The notes: generated by a model not told the origin, from the sequence alone. Positions 25,668 through 34,821 are shown, counted from the first letter of the stretch. The stretch is 64,000 nucleotides of DNA from Erwinia billingiae Eb661 (GCF_000196615.1 NC_014306.1:744001-808000), one strand, 5' to 3'. A program made the numbers and translations.

Positions 25668-27545
25668 TCAGAACGCAAAGCAGCTGCAACCCAGCGCGCC
25701 CCAGAAAGCGGTATCTTCGGACACCGGCACGTTAGCGCCGCGCGCCGCATCGTGCTGATGGCTGTGAACGCCGCACGGGCCGCTGCAATGGTGCACCGAC
25801 GGCATCATTCCCACCCGGGAGGCGGCCTGCGGTGGTGCGCTGCGATAATGGCCCGGCACCTTCACCACCGGCGACCAGTCGGGCAGCACCGGAATCGACG
25901 GCGGTGCCTCGGCACCAAAGGTCCCGGCGGCGTAGACCACGTTGCCATCGACCACGGTTAACACCGATTCAATCCCTTTGATCTCCTCTTCCGGCACGCT
26001 GAAGAAGTCTTTGCTCAGCACCGCCATATCGGCCAGCTGTCCGACCTTGATCTGGCCTTTTTTCCCCTGCTCGCTGGAGAACCAGGCACTGCCCTGGGTC
26101 CACAGCATCAACGCGGTTTCGCGATCCAGACGTGCGCTGGCCTCATACATTTGCATTCCGCCGACGGTGCGCCCGGAGACCAGCCAGTACAGCGCGGTCC
26201 ACGGGTTGTAGCTGGCGACGCGGGTGGCGTCGGTGCCGAGACCCACCGGCACCTCAGTGTCGAGCATGCGCGCCACGGGCGGCGTGTGGCGGGTGGCTTC
26301 AATGCCGTAGCGCTCGGCAAAGTATTCCCCCTGGAACGCCATGCGGTGCTGCACCGCGATCCCACCGCCCAATTCCTTGATGCGGTCGATATTCTTCTGG
26401 GTGACGGTTTCTGCATGGTCGAAGAACCAGTGCAGGCCGTTAAACGGAATGTCGCGGTTCACTTTCTCAAACACGTCCAGCATGCGGCTGATGGATTCGT
26501 CATAGGTGGCATGCAGGCGGAACGGCCAGCGATGCTCGACCAGATGGCGCACCACGCGTTCCAGCTCGTCTTCCATGCCGGGCGCTAAATCCGGTCGCGG
26601 TTCGAGAAAATCTTCAAAGTCTGCCGCCGAGAACACCAGCATTTCGCCGGCGCCGTTATGGCGGAAGTAGTCGCTGCCCTGGCCGGGTGACAGCATGTCG
26701 GTCCACTTTTCAAAGTCCTCGAGTTCATGGCCCGGTCGCTGGGTAAACAGGTTGTAGGCGATGCGCAGCGTCATCTGCTTTTTCTCGTGCAGCTCGGCGA
26801 TCACCTGGTAGTCTTCGGGGTAATTCTGGAAGCCGCCGCCGGCGTCGATGGCGCTGGTCAGGCCAAGACGGTTAAGTTCGCGCATAAACTGACGCGTCGA
26901 GTTGACCTGCTGTTCCAGCGGCAGCGTCGGCCCTTTTGCCAGCGTGGCATAGAGGATCATCGCATTTGGCCGGGCAATCAGCATGCCGGTCGGGTTGCCG
27001 TTGCCGTCACGCTGGATTTCGCCGCCCGGTGGATTCGGCGTGTCTTTGGTGTAGCCGACCACCTTTAGCGCAGCGCGGTTGAGCAGGGCGCGATCGTAAA
27101 GGTGCAGGACAAACACCGGCGTGTCGGGCGCGGCTTCATTGATTTCTTCCAGTGTCGGCATCCGGCGCTCGGCAAACTGGAATTCGGTCCAGCCACCCAC
27201 CACCCGCACCCACTGTGGAGACGGGGTGCGCAGCGCCTGCTCCTTCAGCATCCGCAGCGCATCGGCTAATGAAGGCACCCCTTCCCAGCGTAACTCCAGG
27301 TTGTAATTCAGGCCGCCCCGGATCAAATGCAGGTGGGAGTCATTCAGGCCGGGCACCGCCGTGTGGCCTTTAAGGTCGATCACTTTGGTGGCGTCATCGT
27401 GGTACTGCATGACCTCGGCTACCGTGCCCACCTGCAGAAATTTACCCTGTGAAATCGCGACGGCTTCCGCGAAGGGCTGTTGACGATCAACGGTGTGGAA
27501 CTTGCCGTTGGTGAAAATAAGATCGGCTTTAGCGGGCGTGACCAT
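25668..27545 (-). CDS. Amidohydrolase (YtcJ-like) with Cys/His-rich C-terminus
   Basis: 625 residues. The N-terminal part has the urease-superfamily metal motif H71-L-H73 (NDSHLHLIRGG), then FDHAETV, AVQHRMAF and the late GLGTDATR with the catalytic Asp, as in YtcJ-type amidohydrolases. It likely hydrolyses an amide, or a cyclic or carbamate bond, with one or two zinc ions. The last 60 residues are unusual: VHHCSGPCGVHSHQH followed by a terminal GCSCFAF, a possible extra metal site. First gene of a three-gene operon, with a strong AGGAGG ribosome site. It is divergent from the YcaC-like hydrolase across an operator-like repeat cluster. Substrate unknown. Confidence 0.88.
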   Translation of the reverse strand: MVTPAKADLIFTNGKFHTVDRQQPFAEAVAISQGKFLQVGTVAEVMQYHDDATKVIDLKGHTAVPGLNDSHLHLIRGGLNYNLELRWEGVPSLADALRMLKEQALRTPSPQWVRVVGGWTEFQFAERRMPTLEEINEAAPDTPVFVLHLYDRALLNRAALKVVGYTKDTPNPPGGEIQRDGNGNPTGMLIARPNAMILYATLAKGPTLPLEQQVNSTRQFMRELNRLGLTSAIDAGGGFQNYPEDYQVIAELHEKKQMTLRIAYNLFTQRPGHELEDFEKWTDMLSPGQGSDYFRHNGAGEMLVFSAADFEDFLEPRPDLAPGMEDELERVVRHLVEHRWPFRLHATYDESISRMLDVFEKVNRDIPFNGLHWFFDHAETVTQKNIDRIKELGGGIAVQHRMAFQGEYFAERYGIEATRHTPPVARMLDTEVPVGLGTDATRVASYNPWTALYWLVSGRTVGGMQMYEASARLDRETALMLWTQGSAWFSSEQGKKGQIKVGQLADMAVLSKDFFSVPEEEIKGIESVLTVVDGNVVYAAGTFGAEAPPSIPVLPDWSPVVKVPGHYRSAPPQAASRVGMMPSVHHCSGPCGVHSHQHDAARGANVPVSEDTAFWGALGCSCFAF

Positions 27546-27670
27546 GGATCCTCCTGACGTGAGATGTCCGCACCGCCCGGCGCAGGCGGCAGTACGGAAA
27601 AGGGGAGCTGGGTGCCGGACAGCAGGGCACCAACGTTGAAGAAGTATGGTGAGGAGTTTGGCCGATCGTC

Positions 27671-27712
27671 TAGTTATACGAAGGGATAACTATACGTCCG
27701 TATAGTTATACG
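27671..27712. promoter_or_regulatory. Operator-like repeat cluster between amidohydrolase and YcaC-like genes
   Basis: The hexamer TATACG recurs at 27675, 27691 and 27707, exactly 16 bases apart. Within this, ATAACTATACG and CGTATAGTTAT (27686-27709) form a perfect 11-bp inverted repeat around TC. A further TAGTTAT (27671-27677) mirrors ATAACTA (27686-27692). Lying between divergent genes next to a two-component system, it is a likely binding site for the FixJ-type regulator. Confidence 0.6.
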
Positions 27713-27811
27713 CAGAGATAATAGTGACGGTGAATTAATCGCCTTAGACTGCGGGCTGACAGTGATTTTTCGGTAGCTTAATTCGCTTTTCAACCTCAAT
27801 GGGTGACCACA

Positions 27812-28498
27812 ATGACTAACGCTAAACTTGAAGTTTTGACGCCTCATAACAGCCAGATGATTTTCATCGACCAGCAGCCGCAGATGGCCTTTGGCGTCCA
27901 GTCAATTGACCGTCAGGTGCTGAAAAACAATACCGTGGCGCTGGCGAAAGCGGCAAAAGTCTTCAATATTCCTACCATTATCACCACGGTAGAAACCGAG
28001 AGCTTCTCCGGCCATACCTATCCCGAACTGCTGGACGTGTTCCCAGGGCTGGATATCCTCGAACGCACCTCAATGAACTCCTGGGATGACCAGAAAGTGC
28101 GTGATGCGCTGGCCGCCAACGGTAAAAAGAAGGTGGTGGTTTCCGGCCTGTGGACCGAAGTGTGCAACAACAGTTTTGCCCTCTGCGCGATGCTGGAAGG
28201 GGACTATGAGATTTATATGGTGGCCGATGCGTCCGGTGGCACCACCAAAGAAGCGCATGACTTTGCCATGCAGCGCATGATCCAGGCGGGCGTGGTGCCG
28301 GTCACCTGGCAGCAGGTGATGCTGGAGTGGCAGCGTGACTGGGCGCATCGCGATACCTATGACGCGGTGATGAACATTGCTAAAGAGCATTCGGGTGCTT
28401 ACGGCATCGGCGTGGATTACGCCTATACCATGGTGCACAAAGCCCCTTCCCGTCAGAAGAGTGAGCACCGCACGCTGGCACCGGTGCCTGCGCGCTGA
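27812..28498 (+). CDS. Isochorismatase-family cysteine hydrolase (YcaC-like)
   Basis: 228 residues from the ATG at 27812; a GTG three codons earlier is also open. The cysteine-hydrolase triad can be read as the Asp in MIFIDQQPQ, a mid-domain Lys and the nucleophile Cys in VVSGLWTEVCNN. The sequence tracks YcaC closely in layout (PTIITTVETESF, FPGLDILERTSMNSWDD, VADASGGTTKEAHDFAMQRM, GVVPVTWQQVMLEWQRDW). A C-terminal tail of about 40 residues is added. Substrates of YcaC proteins are not established; amide or N-carbamoyl bonds are the family norm. Divergent from the amidohydrolase operon and 83 bases before the receiver gene. Confidence 0.92.
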   Translation: MTNAKLEVLTPHNSQMIFIDQQPQMAFGVQSIDRQVLKNNTVALAKAAKVFNIPTIITTVETESFSGHTYPELLDVFPGLDILERTSMNSWDDQKVRDALAANGKKKVVVSGLWTEVCNNSFALCAMLEGDYEIYMVADASGGTTKEAHDFAMQRMIQAGVVPVTWQQVMLEWQRDWAHRDTYDAVMNIAKEHSGAYGIGVDYAYTMVHKAPSRQKSEHRTLAPVPAR

Positions 28499-28581
28499 TC
28501 CGGGTCGACGCTCCCGGACCGGGATAAAACGCCCTGAGCCGCTTTCCCTGACTCGCCCGCGCCATGTAAAAGGATATCCGG

Positions 28582-28965
28582 ATGCGTTCACGGCCCATTG
28601 TTATTGTGGATGACGAACCCTCGGTCCGCAGTGGGCTGAGTAACTTATTGCAATCAGAAGGTTACTGCACGCTGGCCTTTGAGTCGGCAGAGGCTCTGCT
28701 GGCGGATCGCATCGCGCTGCGCGAGGCGGCGCTGTTTATCATTGATGTGCGGCTTCAGGGGATGAGTGGCGTTGAGCTGTTCAGCGAGCTGAGCCATCGG
28801 CTGAAGGCACCGCCTGCCATTCTTATCTCGGGCGACGGGGACGAGAACATGCTGTGGGTGGCGATTGAGTTGGGCGCGCTTGCTTTTTTGCCCAAACCCA
28901 TCGAGATTGATACGTTGTTCACTCACATCCGCCAGCTGTTATCGCCAGGAGAAGCGCCGTCATGA
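28582..28965 (+). CDS. Stand-alone response-regulator receiver domain
   Basis: 127 residues consisting only of a receiver domain, with no output domain. The acidic pocket is D10/D11 (IVIVDDEPS), the phospho-acceptor is D55 (LFIIDVRLQ), the switch residue S83 lies in AILISGDGD and the conserved lysine is K105 (FLPKPIEID). The layout is closest to FixJ-type receivers. The ribosome site AAGGA precedes the ATG. The stop overlaps the start of the hybrid kinase by 4 bases (ATGA), so the two are coupled. It probably receives phosphate from that kinase as a shuttle or sink, inferred from context. Confidence 0.93.
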   Translation: MRSRPIVIVDDEPSVRSGLSNLLQSEGYCTLAFESAEALLADRIALREAALFIIDVRLQGMSGVELFSELSHRLKAPPAILISGDGDENMLWVAIELGALAFLPKPIEIDTLFTHIRQLLSPGEAPS

Positions 28966-31900
28966 GCCTGTCACCCGCCGCACTGCAGTTGGTCGGCGAA
29001 GAGGGATTTTCGCTGCCGGAAGATCTGACCCTCAGTCCGCTGGCACAGGAAAGTCAGCGGGCCTGGTATCTCTGCCGCAGTACGGCCGACAGCTTTATTA
29101 TTGCCACCGCCGCCAGCGAAGACGCCACCTTTCAGGTGACGCCACTGCTGAAAAATGAGTACGCGCTGCGTGAGCAACTTAGCGAACGCTGGGCGATCCG
29201 GCCGCTGGCACAAAGCCATTTCCATGGCCGTTACGCGCTGATTTATGAACTCTTTTCCCATCGCACGCTGGCAGACTTTCTTAGCCTGACGCCGCAAACG
29301 CTGGCCGACTTCCTCACCAGCGCCATCCGGCTTTGTGCGCCGTTAAGCCAGATGCATCAGCAGGGGCTGGTTCACGGCGACATCAAGCCCGCCAACTTCT
29401 TTCTCACCGAAGACGGCGCGTTTCGGTTAGGCGGATTCGGACTGGCCTCGCTGACGTCAACGGCGCCGTTACCGCCGGGATTACCCGCATCCGGCGGCAC
29501 GCTGGCGTATATGTCGCCAGAGCATACCCGCCGCACCGCGCAGCAGGTGACGCCGTTAAGCGATCTCTACAGCTTCGGCATGGTGCTGTACGCGCTGCTG
29601 ACCGGGAAGCTGCCTTTCGGCAACGCCGACGGCGGCCATGCCGAATGGGTTCATCATCATGTCGCCTCCGAGCCGCATCCGCCGCACCTGATGCGCAGCG
29701 ATGTCCCGCCGGTGCTGTCTGCCATCCTCTTGAAGCTGCTGGAAAAATCCCCGCAGCAGCGTTATCAGACGGTGGAGGGGCTGCAGGCCGATCTGCAGCG
29801 CTGCCTGGCGACTCTGACGCCCGACGGCCAGATTGCGCCTTTTATCCCAGGCTTGCAGGATACCCAGCGCAACGGGTTTGCCTGCGAAACCCTGAATACC
29901 GAACACCCTCAGGCTGCCCAGCTGCTGGCGCAGTTCGATGAAGTGATGCACAGCGGCCGATCCGCGCTGACGGCGATCGTGGGAGCCGCGGGCAGCGGAA
30001 AGTCCGCGCTGCTGGCCTCGGGCGTGAAAAAATTACAGCAAAAGTCGCTGCTGTTAACGGTGGTGACAGCCGATCGCTACGCGCCGCGGCGGCCTTATGG
30101 CGTCTTTACCGCTGCGTTTCGGATGGTGGTGCTGAATCTGCTGGGACTGTCGGCGGAAGAGGTCGCCCGCTGGCGATCGCACCTGGTCCGGCTGCTGGGC
30201 GATTATGTCGGGCTGGCGATCGATTTTGTGCCTGAGCTGGGGGTGTTGTTGCAGCAGAAGGCGCAAGCACCTGACGAAGTCGAGTCGCCCGATGCCCGAC
30301 ACCGTTTTACCCATATGGTCTGTCGCCTGGTCAACGCCTTCGCCCGGCCGGGCAGGCCGCTGGTGATGCTGATCGACGACATTCACTGGGTCGATCGGGC
30401 CAGCCTGCTGCTGCTGCAAAACCTGCTGGAAATGAGTGAAGATGCGCCGTTGATGCTGGTGATCGCCCATCACGATCTGGCTTCGCTACCCGGTGCGCAG
30501 ATCGGCCAGCAGCTAACGGCGCTTCAGCGTTCGGCGGGCCGCTCGGTGGAGATCAGCCCTCAGCCCCTGTCGGTAAACGCGGTCGCGCTGTGGCTGGCGG
30601 ACATCTTCCATGACCGTGCGGCGGCGACAGAGGAACTGGCGCAGCTGATCCACGAGAAAACCGCCGGTAATCCGCTCGCGACCCAGGCGTTTTTCCGTCA
30701 GGCGGTGCAGGATGGCCTCATCCACCACGGCCGCACGCCGCAGAAATGGGGTTACGATCGACAAGGCCTGCGCGCCTGCCGGTACAGGGAACATGCCGCC
30801 CCTGTGTTAGCGCCGCTGGAATCGGTGTCGGTTACCCGCCGGACGCTGCTGGAAGAGACCGAGTGGGCGTTTCTACAGGGCAATCTTGCCGTGGTGCGCG
30901 CGCATTGCGAGCAGTTGCTGGCAGCGCCGGGCAACATCACCGATAAAGCGATCGCCGCCTGTTGGCTGGCGGAAATACATATGCGCCAGTCTGACAACAG
31001 CCTGGCGCTGGAAACCGCCATTGGCTGGCTGGCGGTATTTGGCATCCAGCTGAACCGCCATCCCGACAAGGCCGAATGTGATGCCGCGAGGATTTTGCTG
31101 AAGGCGGATGTCGGCATCAATCCTTACACCCGCTTCCGCTCGCTGCCGCTGATGGCCAGCCGTGAGAGTCAGGCGATCATCAACCTGATGGCCAGCGCCA
31201 GCATGTTTGCGGCGTTTTGCAATCCACGACTGCACTTTATGATCGTCTGCAAAATGCTGCACCTGACCCTGGAGCAGGGGATCAGCGGGGCCTCGACCTT
31301 TGCGCTGTCCTGGTATGGCGTGCTGTGCGGCAGCCATTACGACGAGTACAGCCGCGGCTATGCCAGTGCGCTGCTGGCGCGGGAGCTGGTTTATCACCAC
31401 GATTTTACCCGCTATAAGGCCCGCACCCTGATGCCGCTGGATCAGGTCAGCGTCTGGACCATGCCATTGGCCTATGCCATCGAGCGCGCAAAGGAAACCT
31501 TCAACGTGGCGGTGGCCAATGGCGATCGCACCTCTGCCTGTCTGGCGTTACGCCATCAAACCATGAACTACCTGGCGCGAGGCGATCACCTGGAAGGCGT
31601 GCTGACCACCATTGAACGCGGCCTGGCCTATGTGCGCAAGGCGCAGTATCAGGATGTGGAATGCGTGCTGCAGATGCAGCGCGACTTTGTGTTGTTCCTG
31701 CGTGATGGCTCGCGAAGCGAGATGTCAGGCGAGCATTTTGTCGCGGACGGACTGCGACTGGCCGGCAGCGGTATCGCTACGCAGCCGTTGTTTTTGATGC
31801 AGTTCTGGCACTGGCTTTACCGCGGTATGGCGCATTTTTTCTCGGGCGAATACCGTCATGCGGAACGTTGCCTGGCACAGGCGGCGCGCTTTACCGATTC

Positions 31901-34049
31901 AATCCCCGGGCACATTCATATGCTCGACTTTCATCTTTACAGCGCGCTGTCGCTGACCCTGCAGCTGGAACCGGCGACCTTCACTGCCGATAAGCAGCAA
32001 CAGGTGGCGGCGCATTTTGAAAAAATCGCTACCTGGGCCACCGAAAATGCCAAAACGTTTGCCGATAAACAGGCATTGCTGCGGGCCGAAATCCTGCGGC
32101 TGGAAGGCCATAACAGTGCCGCCGCTGAGCATTATGAACAGGCCATCGCCTTATCCCGCAGCGGCCAGTTTGAGCACATAAACGGCGTGGCGCATGAGCT
32201 GGCCGCCCGCTTTGCCAGCGCGCGCGGATTATCGGTGGCGGCAGAGGCTTACCTGAAGGGCGCGATCAAGGCCTGGCAACGCTGGGGAGCCGACGCCAAA
32301 GTCCGGCAGCTGGGATCCCGCCATGCTTATCTGGCACCGGCCGCCCAGCATTCGCCTTTCAATACCGTCAGCTTCGATCAGAATGAAGCGGTCAGCGATC
32401 TGCAAAGTGTGATCGCCGCGATGCGCGCGCTGACCGAAGAGATCAACCTGGATCGCCTGATCAATACCCTGATGATGATGTTACTGGAGCGGGCCGGTGC
32501 GCAGCGGTGTCTGCTGATCCGCTTACTGGAAGGGCAGGTTCCCGAAATCGAAGCGATGGCCAACGCCACGGCCGATGGCACCCGGGTGAAAATTGTGCAG
32601 GTCACCCCAACCTCAACGGATTTGCCGCTGGCGGTTTTATCGGCGGTGATCCGCACCGGCCAGGAGATCCGCACCGGCAAACCGGAGGTGTTCAGCCCGT
32701 TCAGCCAGGATCCCTATCTGGTGGCGTCTGGCGCGGCGGTGATGTGCGTACCGATGTTTAAGCAGGCGCGGATGGTCGGCGTGCTGTACCTGGAAAACAG
32801 GCTGATGCCGGAGGTGTTTACCGCGGAACACTCCAGAATCGTGGCGATTTTGGGCGCGCAGGCGGCGATTTCACTGGAAACCACCCGCCTCTACAGTGAG
32901 CTGCTGGAAGAGAACATTCAGCGACGCCGCGTCGAGAAACAGCTGCGATCCAGCCAGACCTCGCTGATGCTCGGGGAGAAGATCAGCCATACCGGCACCT
33001 GGCACTGGTATCTGGAGCAGGACATGATGGAGATTTCGGATGAATACCGGCTGATCCTCGGGCTGCCTGAACAGCAAAAGAGCCTGTCGATGGCCAACTT
33101 TTTAACCCGCGTCCATCCTGACGATCGCCAGTGTATCAGCGAGCTGGTGAGCGACAGTGTGGGTAACGGCATCATCATGCAGGCGGAGTTTCGCGTGCTC
33201 AGGCCGAATGGCGAGTGTCGCTATATCAAAGGGATCGGCGAGCCGGTCGACAGCGGCGCGGAGGTGAAAGAGTATTTCGGCACCATCAGCGATATCACCG
33301 CGCAGCGGCTGTCGGAAGATGCTGCGCGCATGGCGCAGGCCGATCTCGCCAGAGTTTCCCGCGCCACCACCGTCGGGCAGCTGACCTCCTCCATCGCTCA
33401 TGAAATCAACCAGCCGCTGATGTCGATTGTGGCAAATGCGGGTGCCAGCCTGCGCTGGCTTAAACGTGACCCCATCCACCTCGAAAATGCCTGTTCCAGC
33501 CTGCAGGAGATCATCAACGAAGGGAAACGGGCGGGCGATATTATCCGTGGCCTGCAATCGCTGACCCGCAATCATGCCGCTGAATTTGGCCGGGCGAATC
33601 TGCACCTGATTGCCCGCGATATCCTGTCGCTGTCCCGCATGGAGCTGGAAAGGCGCTGGATTGGCCTTGAGCTTAAGCTGCGCGCCAGCAATGACGCGGT
33701 GTACTGCGACCGCGTGCAGATCCAGCAGCTGTTGTTAAATCTGGTGCTGAATGCCATCGAAGCGATGGATGAAACCCAGCAGCGGGCACATCTGCTGACG
33801 CTGTCGTCGTCCAATCCAACGCCTGCGCTGATCCGCTTTGAGGTGTCCGATACCGGCACCGGCCTGCCTGAACCGGTGATCAAACGCATCTTTGACTCGT
33901 TCTACACCACCAAGAAAGAGGGCATGGGCATGGGACTGACCATCAGTGATGAGATCATTAAAAAGCATCGGGGCGAGTTGCGGGCTGAAAATCGGGAAGG
34001 CGGCGGCAGTATTTTCTGGTTTACGCTGCCGACCGAACCGCCAGCATAG
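28962..34049 (+). CDS. Hybrid Ser/Thr-kinase-like / AAA ATPase / GAF / PAS / sensor histidine kinase
   Basis: 1695 residues, no membrane segments, so cytoplasmic. Domain order: eukaryotic-type kinase fold (about 40-285; H138-G-D140-I-K142-P-A-N145 catalytic loop, SPE at about 185-187); AAA/NACHT-like ATPase (Walker A GAAGSGKS at 341-348, Walker B LVMLIDDIHW near 470); a long helical TPR-like region (about 620-1130); GAF (about 1160-1310); PAS (about 1330-1450); histidine kinase with HEINQPL (phospho-His about 1478), NLVLNAIEAM, DTGTGLP, FDSFYTTK and GMGMGL. The DFG Asp is replaced (G158-F-G), and no Lys is evident in the expected beta-3 strand (FIIATAAS), so the first domain may be a pseudokinase. 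Related trifunctional kinases exist in proteobacteria. It likely senses a cytoplasmic signal and phosphorylates the neighbouring receivers. Confidence 0.93.
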   Translation: MSLSPAALQLVGEEGFSLPEDLTLSPLAQESQRAWYLCRSTADSFIIATAASEDATFQVTPLLKNEYALREQLSERWAIRPLAQSHFHGRYALIYELFSHRTLADFLSLTPQTLADFLTSAIRLCAPLSQMHQQGLVHGDIKPANFFLTEDGAFRLGGFGLASLTSTAPLPPGLPASGGTLAYMSPEHTRRTAQQVTPLSDLYSFGMVLYALLTGKLPFGNADGGHAEWVHHHVASEPHPPHLMRSDVPPVLSAILLKLLEKSPQQRYQTVEGLQADLQRCLATLTPDGQIAPFIPGLQDTQRNGFACETLNTEHPQAAQLLAQFDEVMHSGRSALTAIVGAAGSGKSALLASGVKKLQQKSLLLTVVTADRYAPRRPYGVFTAAFRMVVLNLLGLSAEEVARWRSHLVRLLGDYVGLAIDFVPELGVLLQQKAQAPDEVESPDARHRFTHMVCRLVNAFARPGRPLVMLIDDIHWVDRASLLLLQNLLEMSEDAPLMLVIAHHDLASLPGAQIGQQLTALQRSAGRSVEISPQPLSVNAVALWLADIFHDRAAATEELAQLIHEKTAGNPLATQAFFRQAVQDGLIHHGRTPQKWGYDRQGLRACRYREHAAPVLAPLESVSVTRRTLLEETEWAFLQGNLAVVRAHCEQLLAAPGNITDKAIAACWLAEIHMRQSDNSLALETAIGWLAVFGIQLNRHPDKAECDAARILLKADVGINPYTRFRSLPLMASRESQAIINLMASASMFAAFCNPRLHFMIVCKMLHLTLEQGISGASTFALSWYGVLCGSHYDEYSRGYASALLARELVYHHDFTRYKARTLMPLDQVSVWTMPLAYAIERAKETFNVAVANGDRTSACLALRHQTMNYLARGDHLEGVLTTIERGLAYVRKAQYQDVECVLQMQRDFVLFLRDGSRSEMSGEHFVADGLRLAGSGIATQPLFLMQFWHWLYRGMAHFFSGEYRHAERCLAQAARFTDSIPGHIHMLDFHLYSALSLTLQLEPATFTADKQQQVAAHFEKIATWATENAKTFADKQALLRAEILRLEGHNSAAAEHYEQAIALSRSGQFEHINGVAHELAARFASARGLSVAAEAYLKGAIKAWQRWGADAKVRQLGSRHAYLAPAAQHSPFNTVSFDQNEAVSDLQSVIAAMRALTEEINLDRLINTLMMMLLERAGAQRCLLIRLLEGQVPEIEAMANATADGTRVKIVQVTPTSTDLPLAVLSAVIRTGQEIRTGKPEVFSPFSQDPYLVASGAAVMCVPMFKQARMVGVLYLENRLMPEVFTAEHSRIVAILGAQAAISLETTRLYSELLEENIQRRRVEKQLRSSQTSLMLGEKISHTGTWHWYLEQDMMEISDEYRLILGLPEQQKSLSMANFLTRVHPDDRQCISELVSDSVGNGIIMQAEFRVLRPNGECRYIKGIGEPVDSGAEVKEYFGTISDITAQRLSEDAARMAQADLARVSRATTVGQLTSSIAHEINQPLMSIVANAGASLRWLKRDPIHLENACSSLQEIINEGKRAGDIIRGLQSLTRNHAAEFGRANLHLIARDILSLSRMELERRWIGLELKLRASNDAVYCDRVQIQQLLLNLVLNAIEAMDETQQRAHLLTLSSSNPTPALIRFEVSDTGTGLPEPVIKRIFDSFYTTKKEGMGMGLTISDEIIKKHRGELRAENREGGGSIFWFTLPTEPPA

Positions 34050-34057
34050 GGGATAAG

Positions 34058-34086
34058 CCGGGGCTGCTAGCGGCCCCGGGTTTTTT
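34058..34086 (+). terminator. Terminator of the hybrid kinase operon
   Basis: CCGGGGC and GCCCCGG form a 7-bp GC stem with an 8-base loop followed by six T on the plus strand. The hairpin includes the stop codon of the convergent FixJ-type gene. Confidence 0.85.
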
Positions 34087-34687
34087 CGATATTGAGCCGT
34101 TCGGCCGCCCGCACCAAATCGGAAAGGGAACGCACCTGCATTTTCTCCATCACCCGGCGTTTGTGCACCTTCGCGGTGATTTCGCTGATCCCCATTTCGG
34201 CGGCGATTTGCTTATTCTGTAAGCCGCCAATAGCCAGCAACATCACTTCGCCTTCACGCGGCGTCAGCGAATGATGCCGCGCGGTCAGCTCCAGCTTTTG
34301 CTGCGAGGAAGCCATACCGTCTTCGGAAATCCTCAGCGCTTCTTCCACCGCCTGCAACAGTCGCTCGGGATCGACCGGCTTGGTCAGGAACTCGAAGGCG
34401 CCGGCTTTCATTGCCCGGACGGTCACCGGAATGGTGCCAAAACTGGTCAGAAAGATGGTGGGGATGGAATAGCCTCGTTCCATCAGCGCGCTGGCCACGC
34501 CGAATCCGTCGGTGCCCGGCATATTAATATCGACAATCAGGCAGCAGGGCGATGGGTAAAAGGGATGCGCCAGAAAGGCGTCCGGAGACGAAAAGGCCGC
34601 CACGTCATAATTTTGTGAGCTGAGTAGGTTGGTCAGCGCGGTGGTCACAGACTCATCATCATCAACAACATAAACTATGTGGTTCAT
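34067..34687 (-). CDS. FixJ/NarL-type response regulator
   Basis: 206 residues. N-terminal receiver with D9-D11 (YVVDDDESV), phospho-acceptor D53 (LIVDINMPGTDG), Thr in TIFLTSFGT and Lys in FLTKPVDPE. The C-terminal LuxR-type helix-turn-helix (about 140-200) reads HSLTPREGEVMLLAIGGLQNKQIAAEMGISEITAKVHKRRVMEKM. Its convergent position against the hybrid kinase makes it the probable DNA-binding output of that kinase. Candidate targets are the divergent promoters at 27.6 kb. Family call firm; pairing is inference. Confidence 0.93.
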   Translation of the reverse strand: MNHIVYVVDDDESVTTALTNLLSSQNYDVAAFSSPDAFLAHPFYPSPCCLIVDINMPGTDGFGVASALMERGYSIPTIFLTSFGTIPVTVRAMKAGAFEFLTKPVDPERLLQAVEEALRISEDGMASSQQKLELTARHHSLTPREGEVMLLAIGGLQNKQIAAEMGISEITAKVHKRRVMEKMQVRSLSDLVRAAERLNIEKTRGR

Positions 34688-34715
34688 AACGTTTCTCTTC
34701 TTAAGGGAACCCTCA

Positions 34716-34735
34716 CTGACCCCTGACCCCTGACC
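34716..34735. repeat. Tandem 7-base repeat
   Basis: CTGACCC occurs twice head to tail, followed by a third copy lacking only the last base. It lies about 30-50 bases upstream of the FixJ-type gene start and could alter its leader by slippage. Function unknown. Confidence 0.7.
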
Positions 34736-34821
34736 ACGGACATAAGCCTGCGATCAACGGAAGTATAGAATCAGTTAAGAAATCGTCAGGGCTTGGGCAG
34801 GAGCAAGGCTGGATAATAGCA

